Shown piece after piece: positions 23,956-32,341 of a stretch of 64,000 nucleotides of DNA. The stretch covers positions 1-64,000 of the forward strand of contig NZ_NFJP01000007.1 of assembly GCF_002159915.1 (NCBI RefSeq), given 5' to 3'. The notes beneath the pieces were generated by a model, which saw nothing but the letters and a program-made list of their open reading frames with translations, had not been told where the DNA came from and made no database searches. The position numbers and the translations under genes are program-made. Every line of letters begins with the position of its first letter. Positions within the stretch are counted from its first letter, which is position 1. Source of the stretch: Gordonibacter sp. An230. Lineage in GTDB: Bacteria; Actinomycetota; Coriobacteriia; Coriobacteriales; Eggerthellaceae.

Positions 23956-25098
23956 ATGCGCTATCGGGAACTGGGCCGCACCGGCCTTGAGGTGAGCGAG
24001 ATCGGCTTCGGGGCCGAGTGGATGGAGAAGAAGACGGCATCCGAGGTGAAGGCCGTGGCGGACGCGTGCGCCGCGTCAGGCATCAACGTCCTGGACTGCT
24101 GGATGGCCGAGCCCGAGGTGCGCAGCAACCTGGGCGCCGCCATCGCGGGAGAGCGCGACCGCTGGATCGTCCAGGGGCACATCGGCTCCACCTGGCAGAA
24201 CGGCCAGTACACGCGCACGCGCGACCTCGACGCGGTGCGCCCCGCGTTCGAGGACCTGCTCGCGCGCCTGGGAACCGACCACGTGGAGCTCGGCATGATC
24301 CACTACGTGGACGACGTGGAGGAGTTCGAGGCCATCATGGCCGGCGAGTTCATCGCCTACGTGCGCTCGCTCAAGGAGGCGGGAACGATAGGCCATATCG
24401 GCCTGTCCACCCACGCGCCCGAGGTGGCGCGCCGCGCGGCACTCTCCGGCGAGGTGGAGGCCATCATGTTCAGCGTGAACCCCGCCTTCGACCTCCTGCC
24501 CGCCACGGCCAGCCTCGACGACGCGTTCACGTTCGACTACGCCGACGAGCTGGGCGGCATGGACCCGGCGCGGACGGAGCTCTACGCGCTCTGCGAGCGC
24601 GAGGGCGTGGGCCTCACCGTCATGAAGGGCTATGCCGGAGGCCGCCTGTTCAGCGCCGAGGCGTCGCCGTTCGGCGTGGCGATGACGCCCGTGCAGTGCA
24701 TCCACTACGCGCTCACGCGCCCCGCCGTGGCCAGCATCATGGCCGGTTTCGGCGAGCCGTCCCACGTGGCCGACGCCTGCGCCTACGAGACCGCCGACGA
24801 CGCGGCGAGGGACTACGCGAGCGTGCTGGCCGGCGCCCCGAGACACGCCTACTTCGGCCAGTGCACGTACTGCGGGCACTGCGCGCCCTGCCCGTCCGGC
24901 ATCGACATCGCGCTCGTGAACAAGTTCTACGACCTGGCCACGATGCAGGACGAGGTCCCCGCTGGCGTGCGCGCCCATTACGGGTCGCTCGACGCCGCGG
25001 CCGCCGACTGCATCGCCTGCCGGGCGTGCGAGCCGCGCTGCCCCTTCGGCGTGCCGGTGGCCGAGCGCATGGAGAGGGCCGCCGCGCTATTCGCGTAG
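23956..25098 (+). CDS. aldo/keto reductase with C-terminal 4Fe-4S domain
   Basis: A 380-residue protein. The N-terminal AKR barrel begins MRYRELGRTGLEVSEIGFG and retains the family pattern, but the usual Asp-Tyr-Lys-His tetrad looks altered: where DxxxxY is expected the sequence reads NVLDCWMAEPEVR, and the His region is VELGMIHYVDD. The C-terminus has CTYCGHCAPCPSG (about 308-320) and CIACRACEPRCPFGVP (about 358-373), a two-cluster ferredoxin-like tail. Such Fe-S AKRs may take electrons from ferredoxin. It lies 77 bases after the cupin with its own AGGAGG, probably in the same MerR-controlled transcript. Confidence 0.88.
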   Translation: MRYRELGRTGLEVSEIGFGAEWMEKKTASEVKAVADACAASGINVLDCWMAEPEVRSNLGAAIAGERDRWIVQGHIGSTWQNGQYTRTRDLDAVRPAFEDLLARLGTDHVELGMIHYVDDVEEFEAIMAGEFIAYVRSLKEAGTIGHIGLSTHAPEVARRAALSGEVEAIMFSVNPAFDLLPATASLDDAFTFDYADELGGMDPARTELYALCEREGVGLTVMKGYAGGRLFSAEASPFGVAMTPVQCIHYALTRPAVASIMAGFGEPSHVADACAYETADDAARDYASVLAGAPRHAYFGQCTYCGHCAPCPSGIDIALVNKFYDLATMQDEVPAGVRAHYGSLDAAAADCIACRACEPRCPFGVPVAERMERAAALFA

Positions 25099-25507
25099 CG
25101 GCCCTCGCCCCGTCCGATGAACGCATTACGCGACAAGGCGGCGCTCCGTCCGTGATCGGTGCCGATCACCTGAGACGACGCCGAAGCGTATCGAATCCAA
25201 CACCGCCTCTCGTCCACCCGGGAGACGCGTCCACAACAGGTCGCAGGGAAGCAACGAAAGCGCGTCGCTCTCAACCGCCGTTGTGCGCGCAGACGCCTTC
25301 CGACAAAGGACCGCACCCTGAACCCGATGCTGCCGCAGACCGCGACCGTTTGATCGCGGGAACACCCTCGTCCCGACAGGACGCGCGGAACGCACGTCGG
25401 CAGCGACCATCCTGCCGAGAACGGCCTCATGCGGCACGCCGCTCCCGCGCGCCGCCGCTAGGAGCGTCCGGCCCGGCAGGCGATGCGGCGGCTTCCCCGC
25501 CCATCCG
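25099..25507. other. intergenic region with an 18-bp palindrome, no gene seen
   Basis: About 410 bases between convergent genes. A perfect dyad GTGATCGG-TG-CCGATCAC lies at 25152-25169, 54 bases after the aldo/keto reductase stop; it may act as a Rho-assisted terminator or an operator. The rest contains open frames with no recognisable protein; part of it is read as an artificial tail by the frameshifted flavodoxin. Confidence 0.45.
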
Positions 25508-26061
25508 TCAGGCTTGCTCCGCGCCCTTCGCGGCCGCCAGCTCGCGCACCCGGGCGACCACCGGCGCGATGGCGGCGCGGTCGGTGCCGTCGAAGCCGCC
25601 GCGCATGCCCGAGAGCATCTCGGCGCATGCGGGTCGGTGGCCGCCTGCTTCTCCTGCATCTTGAAGAACATCTTCATGGCCAGCTTGTTCGGCAGGCTCA
25701 AGCGCTCGTAGGCGAACCCGCCGCGCAGGTAGAAGCGCTCCACGCTGTCGAACTCCGGCGAGGGGAACTCCCGCGCCATCGCCTCGTCCACCATGTCAGC
25801 CCACTCGGGCGGCGTCGCGCCCACCGCGAAGGCGACGAACGGGGTGTGCGGATGCGCGGCGCGGGCGCGCGCGAGCCACTTCTTCCCCACAAGCCCGCCC
25901 GCATGGAACCAGCCGCCGAACACGACCGCGTCGTAGGCGCCCGCGTCGATCCCGTCTGCCCGCTCCACCGGCACGGCCTCGCAGCCCAGCTCCTCCGCGA
26001 TCCATTCCGCATAGCGCCTCGTAAAACCCGTTTGCGATGCGTACACCACGACAGCCCTCAT
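25508..26061 (-). pseudogene. flavodoxin-domain protein, frameshifted near its C-terminus
   Basis: The first about 145 codons encode a flavodoxin: VVVYASQTGFTRRYAEWIAEEL gives the FMN phosphate loop, then AVVFGGWFHAGGL and FVAFAVGATPP. Around 25625-25633 the frame slips: the zero frame continues as a Cys/Arg/Ser-rich tail to 25126, whereas the -1 frame reads AEMLSGMRGGFDGTDRAAIA and ends at TGA 25508-25510, which looks like the real C-terminus. One missing base explains this. It could be a true mutation, a sequencing error or phase variation. Its ATG overlaps the tetR stop as ATGA. Likely role: an FMN-binding redox partner or protoporphyrinogen-oxidase-like flavodoxin. Confidence 0.7.
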
Positions 26062-26699
26062 CGCGCACCCCCTTCCGTTGCGGCGCCCGCGGGCACCCCG
26101 ATTACATGCGCGGAGAAGAACCGCCCCAGGTGGCCGCGCACGAGCGGCTCCGCATCCCCCCAGGAGACGTCCGAGAGCAGAAGCAGGAACACCGGCCCGT
26201 AGAACTCGCGCGCGAGCACCGCCGCATCGTCGAGTGCGAACTGCCCGACGGCCATCAGATGCTCGAACACCGCGCGTTGGATGGCCAGGGGCTGCTCCAC
26301 GAACACGAAGCGGAACGCCTCCGCGGCATGCTCGTCGGCATAGCGGCTCGCAGCCAGCAACCGGCGCAACCGAACCATGTCCCCGTCCGCGAAGAAATGG
26401 CGGAACCCCGCCAGCACCCGCCGCTCCGTCTCCTCGAATGCGCCCGCATACCCGGCTGGGTCCTCGGCCGGCGCGGTCATGACGCCCTGCTCCGCGAACA
26501 CCGCGCGCGTGCGCTCCAGCTGCGCGGCCAGCACCGCGTCGAAGATGGCCTGCTTACCCGCGAAATGGTTGTAGAGCGACGCGTCCTTGACGCCCACCGC
26601 CGCCGCGATGTCGCGCACGGAGACGGCATGGTACCCCCGCTCCGCGAACAGCCCGAACGCCGCCTCGACGATCAGAGCCTTCGTGCCCCTGTCCCTCAT
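26058..26699 (-). CDS. TetR-family transcriptional regulator
   Basis: A 213-residue regulator with the TetR DNA-binding domain at residues about 5-50 (ALIVEAAFGLFAERGYHAVSVRDIAAAVGVKDASLYNHFAGKQAIF read in segments), followed by an all-helical ligand domain. The HTH recognition stretch VKDASLYNHF is typical. It precedes and overlaps the flavodoxin gene by 4 bp, so it probably controls it. Two palindromes over its own promoter indicate autorepression. The inducer is unknown. Confidence 0.88.
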   Translation of the reverse strand: MRDRGTKALIVEAAFGLFAERGYHAVSVRDIAAAVGVKDASLYNHFAGKQAIFDAVLAAQLERTRAVFAEQGVMTAPAEDPAGYAGAFEETERRVLAGFRHFFADGDMVRLRRLLAASRYADEHAAEAFRFVFVEQPLAIQRAVFEHLMAVGQFALDDAAVLAREFYGPVFLLLLSDVSWGDAEPLVRGHLGRFFSAHVIGVPAGAATEGGAR

Positions 26700-26712
26700 G
26701 CACCCTCCTTAA

Positions 26713-26756
26713 CTAGCGAACGCTAGCTATTATACTAGCACTTGCTAGTTTTGCAA
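26713..26756 (-). promoter_or_regulatory. tetR promoter with two palindromic operators
   Basis: On the minus strand TTGCAA (26751-26756), a 16-bp spacer and a consensus TATAAT (26729-26734). Operator 1, ACTAGCA-CT-TGCTAGT (26734-26749), fills the spacer; operator 2, CTAGCG-AA-CGCTAG (26713-26726), lies just downstream of the -10. Their centres are about 22 bp apart, two helical turns, allowing two TetR dimers to bind the same face. Confidence 0.85.
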
Positions 26757-26778
26757 GCAAGTCAAACGATCGTACAGA

Positions 26779-26794
26779 TGTTTCACATGAAACA
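26779..26794. other. parS-like ParB-binding site
   Basis: TGTTTCACATGAAACA matches the 16-bp bacterial parS consensus TGTTTCACGTGAAACA at 15 of 16 positions and sits inside a 20-bp palindrome GATGTTTCA-CA-TGAAACATC. ParB loads on such sites for chromosome segregation, usually near the origin. No parA/parB or dnaA gene lies in the window. Confidence 0.6.
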
Positions 26795-26865
26795 TCCGGC
26801 CAAGAGGTGCGGAATCGGGGCTGGAGACGTGCGCGCAGGGAGCGGGACCGCGGTGCGCGGACGCA

Positions 26866-26994
26866 CGCGCGGACGGAACGCGCGAATTGCATGCGCGAAC
26901 GGAATGCGTTGACTTCATGCGAATGGAACGCGCGGACGGAATGCATGGACCGCGCGCGGGATGGGATACGCGGACCGCGCGCGAATGGAACCGC
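26866..26994. repeat. degenerate 26-28 bp tandem repeat
   Basis: Related units built on GCGCGxACGGAAxGCG follow each other with a period of about 26-28 bases; the first two copies match at 18 of 26 positions. The region has no credible gene. Together with the parS-like site it fills the 465-base gap between tetR and the DUF488 gene. Confidence 0.5.
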
Positions 26995-27164
26995 CATCCA
27001 GCCGAACTGAACCGCCGCCCGGCGGAGCCGCACGCAATCGAAATCACCGCCCGCGAAGCCGCAGGCGCGGACGGGGCCGCCGTCCGGCGGAAAGCAAGGC
27101 CGACTCAGCGCGCGACCCGGCGCGGGCGTGAAAGCGAGCGCTCGACGTCGGCAGCTCGAGAACG

Positions 27165-27587
27165 CTAGCCCCTCGCTGCGGCCTCGAGCATCTGCTGGAG
27201 CACTTCCACGTGGCTGCGACGCTTATGGGTGGCGGTGCCCAGGAGGCAGACGCTTTTGTACTCGCCGTAGCGGTCGTAAAACCGCGGCACGGCCTCGCGC
27301 TCGCGAATGTCCTCGCGGTAGGCATCGGCGAAGGCATCCCAATCGATGTTGCCGTTCAGATAGCGCTCGAACATGGTGGGCGCCGGTGCGAACAGCGTGT
27401 CGTGCACGTAGCGGGCATGCGCGACGCGGCTCACGAAGAACGCCAAGTCGTCGCGCTTCGTGAATCCGGCCAGCTGGTTCGTGTTCCTGAGACGCGCATC
27501 CAGCACGAGATCGGCCCCCCACTCCTCGAGGCGGCCGAAGAACCGTTCGGCCGAGGTCTCGTACGCGCTGATGGTGTGGATGTCCAT
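27165..27587 (-). CDS. DUF488-family protein
   Basis: A 140-residue soluble protein that begins MDIHTISAYETSAERFFGRL and shows the DUF488 pattern: VLDARLRNTNQLAGFTK (residues about 27-43) and the late Cys motif YKSVCLLGTATHKRRSHVEVL (about 110-130), where the CLLGTATHxRxH-type cluster resembles a phosphatase- or nuclease-like active site conserved in the family. Its biochemical activity is not established. ATG 27587 follows AGAAGGAG at an ideal distance. Confidence 0.8.
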   Translation of the reverse strand: MDIHTISAYETSAERFFGRLEEWGADLVLDARLRNTNQLAGFTKRDDLAFFVSRVAHARYVHDTLFAPAPTMFERYLNGNIDWDAFADAYREDIREREAVPRFYDRYGEYKSVCLLGTATHKRRSHVEVLQQMLEAAARG

Positions 27588-27780
27588 GGACGAATCTCCT
27601 TCTGCGGAAGCGGCGCACTCGGGCGGCACCGTGCTTTGTCGCCAAGAGTAGCGCATGATCCCCTATGGAAAGCGGCCGCGATTCGAATGTGGAGGAGCCG
27701 AAGCAACCGCGTCACCTCCGCGCCATGCGGAAGGTTCGAGCCGGCCGCGACCTGACGGCAGGCGGCAGCTCGACCGCCCC

Positions 27781-28269
27781 TTACGACCGAAGCCGCAGGG
27801 GCGCGCCGAAACGGGCCAGCTCCCCAGCTACGGTGTCCACGAGCAACGGCAGCGCCTCGTACACCTTCGGCGTGAGGCCGATGGTCGCTACGACAGGCGA
27901 GGCGTTCTCCACCTGCACGCCAAGGCACAGACCCTCGGCTTCGTAGCCCAGGAGCAAAGCCGCATCGAACAGGTCGACGAGCTTCAGATCGTGAAGCGAC
28001 GCTGTGGCACCCGCGCGACGAGCCATCGCATCGGGTGCGAAACGCAGCACCGTCCCCGGTTGAGCGCCGGTTCCGTCGACCGCGTCCACGGTGATCAGAA
28101 GGTCGTAGTCGCGAACGGCTCCGATCATGTCGAGGCTCAGGCAGCCGAGGTCGAACGCGTCAACGTTCGGGGGCAGCTCATAGCGCTCGAGCAGCTCTTC
28201 GTAAGCCGCCGGACCCACGCCGTCATCGAGCATGAGCCTGTTCCCTACGAACAGAACCGCGATTCGCAC
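27781..28269 (-). CDS. hyaD: NiFe-hydrogenase maturation protease
   Basis: A 162-residue HyaD/HycI-type endopeptidase. VLFVGNRLMLDDGVGPAAYEEL gives the GN-x-LxxDDG(V)G motif with the first nickel-binding acid, VDAVDGTG the second Asp region and ASLHDLKLVDL the His. It removes the C-terminal peptide of the hydrogenase large subunit after nickel insertion, here presumably from the HyaB encoded at 30689-32335. The start is GTG 28269 behind AGGAGG. It is separated from hyaABC by an FMN reductase on the other strand and follows a small membrane protein gene. Confidence 0.88.
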   Translation of the reverse strand: MRIAVLFVGNRLMLDDGVGPAAYEELLERYELPPNVDAFDLGCLSLDMIGAVRDYDLLITVDAVDGTGAQPGTVLRFAPDAMARRAGATASLHDLKLVDLFDAALLLGYEAEGLCLGVQVENASPVVATIGLTPKVYEALPLLVDTVAGELARFGAPLRLRS

Positions 28270-28393
28270 AGGCGCCTCCTGCGCGTCCTCGGACCGCGAT
28301 CCCTCGCCCACGCCCTGCGGTTCCCGAATCCTCGGCGCTTCCTTCGAAGCGACGACCCCCTCGCGCCGCTCCCCCGCGCCCCGCGCCGCCACG

Positions 28394-28822
28394 CTACGCC
28401 CCCGCCGTCGGACGCAGGACCAGGTTGTAGTACGTGGCAAGCGCCACCACCGCAAGCGCCACCACCGCACCGACAACCGCCCAAACGCGCTCGCGGCGAA
28501 GGTACTCTTCCTTGCCACGGCCCATGCTTGCGGCGCGATGCGCGGCGAAAGGCTGGCCTATCAAGGAAAACGCAACCGTACCCGCCAAAAGCGTGGCGAA
28601 CACCGCGACGGCCAAAACGATGGATAGCGGCGTACGCTCCGTCACAGCGGCATAGAAGATATTGTCAGCGAACAACCACACTGGATAGAACAGGATGGAA
28701 GCCCAAAATCCATGCGCAGGCCCCCAGATGGGAGGGATGAGCAGCGCGCCTATATTGATGCGAGGGATGCCTTCGAGAAACTCCCTCTCGCGAGCGATCT
28801 GCTCGTCGGTCAGTTCAGCCAC
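28394..28822 (-). CDS. small multi-pass membrane protein, unrecognised
   Basis: A 142-residue protein. A short polar N-terminus (ELTDEQIAREREFLEGIPR) is followed by INIGALLIPPIWGPAHGFWAS and two or three further hydrophobic stretches, with a polar KEEYLRRERVW loop before the last helix. I do not recognise the family; the PPIWGPxHG segment recalls small membrane proteins of the DUF2628 kind. GTG 28822 is chosen because AAAAAGGA lies 9 bases upstream, and because a TATAAT box (28863-28868, minus strand) overlaps the only upstream ATG (28864). It may be co-transcribed with hyaD. Confidence 0.6.
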   Translation of the reverse strand: MAELTDEQIAREREFLEGIPRINIGALLIPPIWGPAHGFWASILFYPVWLFADNIFYAAVTERTPLSIVLAVAVFATLLAGTVAFSLIGQPFAAHRAASMGRGKEEYLRRERVWAVVGAVVALAVVALATYYNLVLRPTAGA

Positions 28823-28921
28823 AATACGCCATCCTTTTTCGAAACATGCGAGAATCTCTGCCATTATAGACAAGGTTCCCCCCGATGCGAGAGGGACTTT
28901 TCCCAACGGAAGGAGATGGGC

Positions 28922-29503
28922 ATGCACGTGCTCGCCATCGCAGGATCGCTGCGCGCGGGAAGCTACAACCGGCAACTGGCAGAGACTGCCCAAGACGTCG
29001 TGAGAAAAGCACGCCCCGACGTCGGCTTCACGATCCTTGCCTGGAATGATGTGCCCTTCATGAACGAAGACGCCGAAGATCCTCCCCCTGCCGCCGTGAC
29101 GCGCGTGCGCACCGCCGTGCGCGAAGCCGACGGCCTATGGTTGTTCAGCCCCGAATACAACCACGCCATCCCCGGGCCGTTCAAGAACCTTCTCGACTGG
29201 CTCTCGCGACCGGAGGGACCGACGCGCCCTTCGGTCCTCGTTCGAAAGCCCATCGCGCTTGCGGGGGCGAGCGTGGGCATGAGCGGCGCATCCCATGCGC
29301 AGGACCAGATCGTCGGCATGTTGAGCTTCATCGACGCGAACGTCATGAACAAACCGCGCCTCTCCATCCCGCACGTCGCCTCGCAAGCAAAGGACGGTGT
29401 GCTGGAACTCACCGCATCCGCTCCCCATCTCGAAGCGCAGGCCGAGGCCTTCATTCGCTTCCTCGAAATCACCCGAGAGGGAGGCTGGAGGCAAAACGCC
29501 TGA
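28922..29503 (+). CDS. NADPH-dependent FMN reductase
   Basis: A 193-residue flavoprotein of the SsuE/YLQF/azobenzene-reductase fold. VLAIAGSLRAGSYNRQLAE (residues 3-21) is the FMN phosphate loop (GSLRxxSxN) and FSPEYNHAIPGPFKNLLDWLSR (about 80-101) is the second hallmark, SPEYNxxxPGxLKNxxDW. It reduces FMN, quinones or azo/nitro compounds with NAD(P)H in the cytoplasm. ATG 28922 has AAGGAG six bases upstream. It diverges from the small membrane protein gene. Confidence 0.9.
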   Translation: MHVLAIAGSLRAGSYNRQLAETAQDVVRKARPDVGFTILAWNDVPFMNEDAEDPPPAAVTRVRTAVREADGLWLFSPEYNHAIPGPFKNLLDWLSRPEGPTRPSVLVRKPIALAGASVGMSGASHAQDQIVGMLSFIDANVMNKPRLSIPHVASQAKDGVLELTASAPHLEAQAEAFIRFLEITREGGWRQNA

Positions 29504-29920
29504 CCGGCGTCGATATCGAATCTGCGAAAAAAAAAGGGGGGGGGTCATCGTCGAACGGTGCCACTCGGCGCGGCGTGCAGCCCACGCCGCGCTTGAAAAG
29601 ACCGCTCCCAGCCCGTCCCGCAACGACCCCCGATGCCGGATATGGAAAACGGGGGAAGGCCGGCGAGCCGAATCCGGAGCCGAAGCATCGGCCGGCGGGC
29701 ACGAGGCCGAGGAGCCTAAATGGGCTCGCCTCTTTTCCGCACGACGGGAGCGTGTTCCGCACGCGAAACCGGGTTTCGACGTGGTAAAGAGAAGGGCCTC
29801 GAGAGCCGCCCATGCAACGAAGGGAAGCGTCGAGATCGCGCGGCGCCTCCTGGAGGGAAACGAGCGCCCGGCCCCTTCTCGCCTCGGGACCGCCCCTCCG
29901 AGGTAGTCGACAACCGAACG
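29504..29920. other. intergenic region with an A9G9 tract
   Basis: About 415 bases between convergent transcripts. A homopolymer pair A9 (29527-29535) followed by G9 (29536-29544) begins 23 bases after the FMN reductase stop. A hairpin GAGGAGCC...GGGCTCGCCTC followed by TTTTCC near 29708-29735 could end plus-strand transcription. No gene is recognised. Confidence 0.45.
29527..29544. repeat. homopolymer tract A9G9
   Basis: Nine A then nine G, ending in GTC. A near copy, A8G9 followed by GTC, lies at 53955-53971. Such tracts are rare in GC-rich DNA and prone to slippage. Confidence 0.9.
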
Positions 29921-29959
29921 AGAAAGGGCCCGCGGACCGAGTTGACGATCCGCGGGCCC
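29921..29959 (-). terminator. terminator of the hydrogenase operon
   Basis: GGGCCCGCGGA (29926-29936) pairs perfectly with TCCGCGGGCCC (29949-29959), an 11-bp GC stem with a 12-base loop. On the minus strand it is followed by TTTCTCGTT. It lies 42 bases after the cytochrome b stop codon. Confidence 0.85.
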
Positions 29960-30000
29960 GAGAAGGCCGGAGCTTCCTCGTGCGGCAAGGCCGCCGAGCC

Positions 30001-30687
30001 TCAGTGCTTGAGGTCGTCCTCGCCTACGATCGCGTGCTTCTCAGGATCGTAGACCAAGCCGCCGTGCTCCTTGTGGAAGAACATGAGCAGCGTCGGGGAG
30101 ATGCCCTCGATGTTCGCCAGGTACACGTGGATGAGCATGAAGCAGATGAAGATGTACATCATGAAGTAATGGATGATGCGCATCGACATGAGGCCGCCCA
30201 CCAGATCGGTGCCCGCCGCGAAGAACCCGAGGTTCATCGTGGGGTTCCAGAGAGCCAGACCCGTGTAGAACATCACGATGATGAGGACGGGAATGGCAAG
30301 GTAGCTGATCTTCTGGGGCACGCCGAGTTTGGCGGACAGCGGATGGTCCTTCTTGAGGAACAGATAGTACCTGATCCAGTGAATGCCCTGATGACGGTTG
30401 TCAGCCTGCGGCAGCCACGTCTTGTAGTCCGTCACCTGCACACGCGTGCCGCCGGTAGGCGACGACTTCACGAAGAAGGCCATGACCACGCGGGCGATGC
30501 AGTTGATGAACAGCACGAACCCGCAGAACACGTGCACGCCACGGGCAATGCCCATGAAGTACGGCCAAAACGGGAAGTGGATGCAGAAGCCGGTGACGAT
30601 GAGCAGGATCATCGCCACAAGGTTGATCCAGTGCGTGATGACGAAGGGCATCGGATGCGCTTCGCGGTAGTGTGCCAAATGCGCCAT
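30001..30687 (-). CDS. hyaC: NiFe-hydrogenase b-type cytochrome subunit
   Basis: A 228-residue membrane protein with four or five helices. HWINLVAMILLIVTGFCIHFPFW (residues about 19-41), GVHVFCGFVLFINCIARV, then IRYYLF, YLAIPVLIIVMFYTGL and IIHYFMMYIFICFMLIHVYL supply several His positions for two b haems, matching the HyaC/HupC family. It takes electrons from the HyaAB dimer on the outer face and passes them to menaquinone. It is the last gene of the operon, one base after the hyaB stop, followed by the strong terminator at 29921-29959. Confidence 0.93.
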   Translation of the reverse strand: MAHLAHYREAHPMPFVITHWINLVAMILLIVTGFCIHFPFWPYFMGIARGVHVFCGFVLFINCIARVVMAFFVKSSPTGGTRVQVTDYKTWLPQADNRHQGIHWIRYYLFLKKDHPLSAKLGVPQKISYLAIPVLIIVMFYTGLALWNPTMNLGFFAAGTDLVGGLMSMRIIHYFMMYIFICFMLIHVYLANIEGISPTLLMFFHKEHGGLVYDPEKHAIVGEDDLKH

Positions 30688-30688
30688 G

Positions 30689-32335
30689 TTACTTCACCCC
30701 CCAGGGGCTCGTGACCGTCTCGAAGCTCTTGCCCGTGGCCGGCTCGGTGATGTGGACGGCGCACGCCGTGCACGGATCGAAGCTGTGAACCGTGCGCAGA
30801 GCGTTGATCGGCTTCTCGATATCGCCGACCGGCACGCCGACGAGCGCCTGCTCGAGCGGGCCCGGGACCCCTTGCGCATCGCGCGGAGCGAGGTTCCAGG
30901 TGGAGGGGATGATGATCTGATAGCCCGTGATCTTCCCGTCCTTGACCTCCTCGCTGTGGTAAAGCGCTCCGCGAGGAGCCTCCCAGAAGCCGGTGCCGGC
31001 CCCCGTGATCCCCTCAGGCTTGCGGAAGTACTCGCCATCTCCGCTCTTGACAGCCTCGATAAGCTCGTCAACCCACTCTTTCATGAGACCGGCGATGTAG
31101 AGCGTCTCGATCTGGCGGATGGCGGTGCGGCCAAGCGTCGACTGCGCGATGCTTATCTGGCCGGGAGCGCCAAGGGCCTCGAGGAGGGAGTCCACCTGCT
31201 CCACGACGAACGGGACGTTTCGCTTGTAAGCAACGAGGATGCGGGACAAGCTGGTCGCCTCGTAAGGTTTTCCATCATAGGAAGGGCACTTGACCCATGT
31301 GTAGCGATCGTTCACATCGTAGGACGTGTACTCCGGCTCCGTCGTGAAATACGGAGCGTTGTAGCTATCGCTTCCTTTGTACCACGAGCGACCGACGTAT
31401 TCCGTTATGAGGCTTTCCTGCGCGTCGGACAGCGAAAGGGAGTCGTCCAAAACGCCCATGGGAAGGTAACGGTCCACCATCTCCATGCTCTGATTCTCGA
31501 AGACGCCCCAGGCCAGGTAGCGACCGCAGCCCTTGCCCCAATCGAAGGCATCAGCGTAATGGGGGGCGAGCGCCAACGTGTCGGGGATCATCGTGGAGGC
31601 AACCCACGTGTACAGCTCGTCGACGAGTCCCTTTAGATCATCGAGCTTCTGATCGGTCGGAACGAAGGAAGTGCCTCCCGGAACGAGCGTCATGATATGG
31701 GGCATTTTCCCGCCGAGCAAAGCCGATATCTCGGAAGCCTTCGCCTGCATGGTGAGCGCCTCGAGGTAATGCGCCGTGCAGATGAGGTCGAGCTCGGGCG
31801 GCAGCGTATAAGCCGTGCCGTCCTCGGCGTCGAACCAGTTGCCGGAGAAGATGGACAGCTGGCCGTTATCGGCGAAAGCAGACAGGCGCTCCTTGAGTGC
31901 CACGAAATCGCTGTTCGTGGACGTTCCCGCCTCGAGCGCCAGCGCATAGGCGTCGGCCGGATCGGCCTTGAGGGCGTTCAAGGGGTTCACGTAATCGAGA
32001 GCGGCCAAGTTGTAGAACCACAGGATGTTGCTATGCAGGAACTGGGATCCCTCGAGAAGGTTGCGGATGATGCGCGCGTTGTTGGAAATCTTGATGCCGT
32101 AGGCCTTTTCGGCCGCAATGGAGGACGCATGGGCATGAGAGACCGGGCACACGCCGCAGATGCGCTGCACGATTTGCGCAGCGTCTTCGGGCGTGCGGTT
32201 CTCCACGACCATCTCCATGCCTCGGAAGCAGCCGCCGGACACCCAAGCGTCGGAGACCTTGCCGTTCTCTACTTCCATCTCCACGCGCAGATGGCCCTCG
32301 ATGCGGGTGATCGGATCGATGACTGAACGGGTCAT
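30689..32335 (-). CDS. hyaB: NiFe-hydrogenase large (catalytic) subunit
   Basis: A 548-residue group 1-type NiFe subunit. DPITRIEGHLRVEMEVE opens the protein; RICGVCPVSHAHAS (about 58-71) is the N-terminal CxxC nickel pair and DPCTACAVH (about 518-526) the C-terminal pair. About 22 residues follow the final His; they form the peptide removed by the maturation protease HyaD after metal insertion. It oxidises or evolves H2 as a dimer with HyaA and is carried across the membrane on HyaA's Tat signal. It sits 6 bases after hyaA. Confidence 0.96.
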   Translation of the reverse strand: MTRSVIDPITRIEGHLRVEMEVENGKVSDAWVSGGCFRGMEMVVENRTPEDAAQIVQRICGVCPVSHAHASSIAAEKAYGIKISNNARIIRNLLEGSQFLHSNILWFYNLAALDYVNPLNALKADPADAYALALEAGTSTNSDFVALKERLSAFADNGQLSIFSGNWFDAEDGTAYTLPPELDLICTAHYLEALTMQAKASEISALLGGKMPHIMTLVPGGTSFVPTDQKLDDLKGLVDELYTWVASTMIPDTLALAPHYADAFDWGKGCGRYLAWGVFENQSMEMVDRYLPMGVLDDSLSLSDAQESLITEYVGRSWYKGSDSYNAPYFTTEPEYTSYDVNDRYTWVKCPSYDGKPYEATSLSRILVAYKRNVPFVVEQVDSLLEALGAPGQISIAQSTLGRTAIRQIETLYIAGLMKEWVDELIEAVKSGDGEYFRKPEGITGAGTGFWEAPRGALYHSEEVKDGKITGYQIIIPSTWNLAPRDAQGVPGPLEQALVGVPVGDIEKPINALRTVHSFDPCTACAVHITEPATGKSFETVTSPWGVK

Positions 32336-32341
32336 GTGGGC

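Noticed and set aside
25126-25507. C-terminal extension of the flavodoxin as a real domain
   Set aside because: The extension in the zero frame is Cys/Arg/Ser-rich without motifs, while the alternative frame restores a plausible C-terminus and stop; a frameshift is the simpler explanation.
26866-26994. CRISPR array
   Set aside because: The repeats are degenerate with a 26-28 bp period and no distinct spacers; no cas genes are near.
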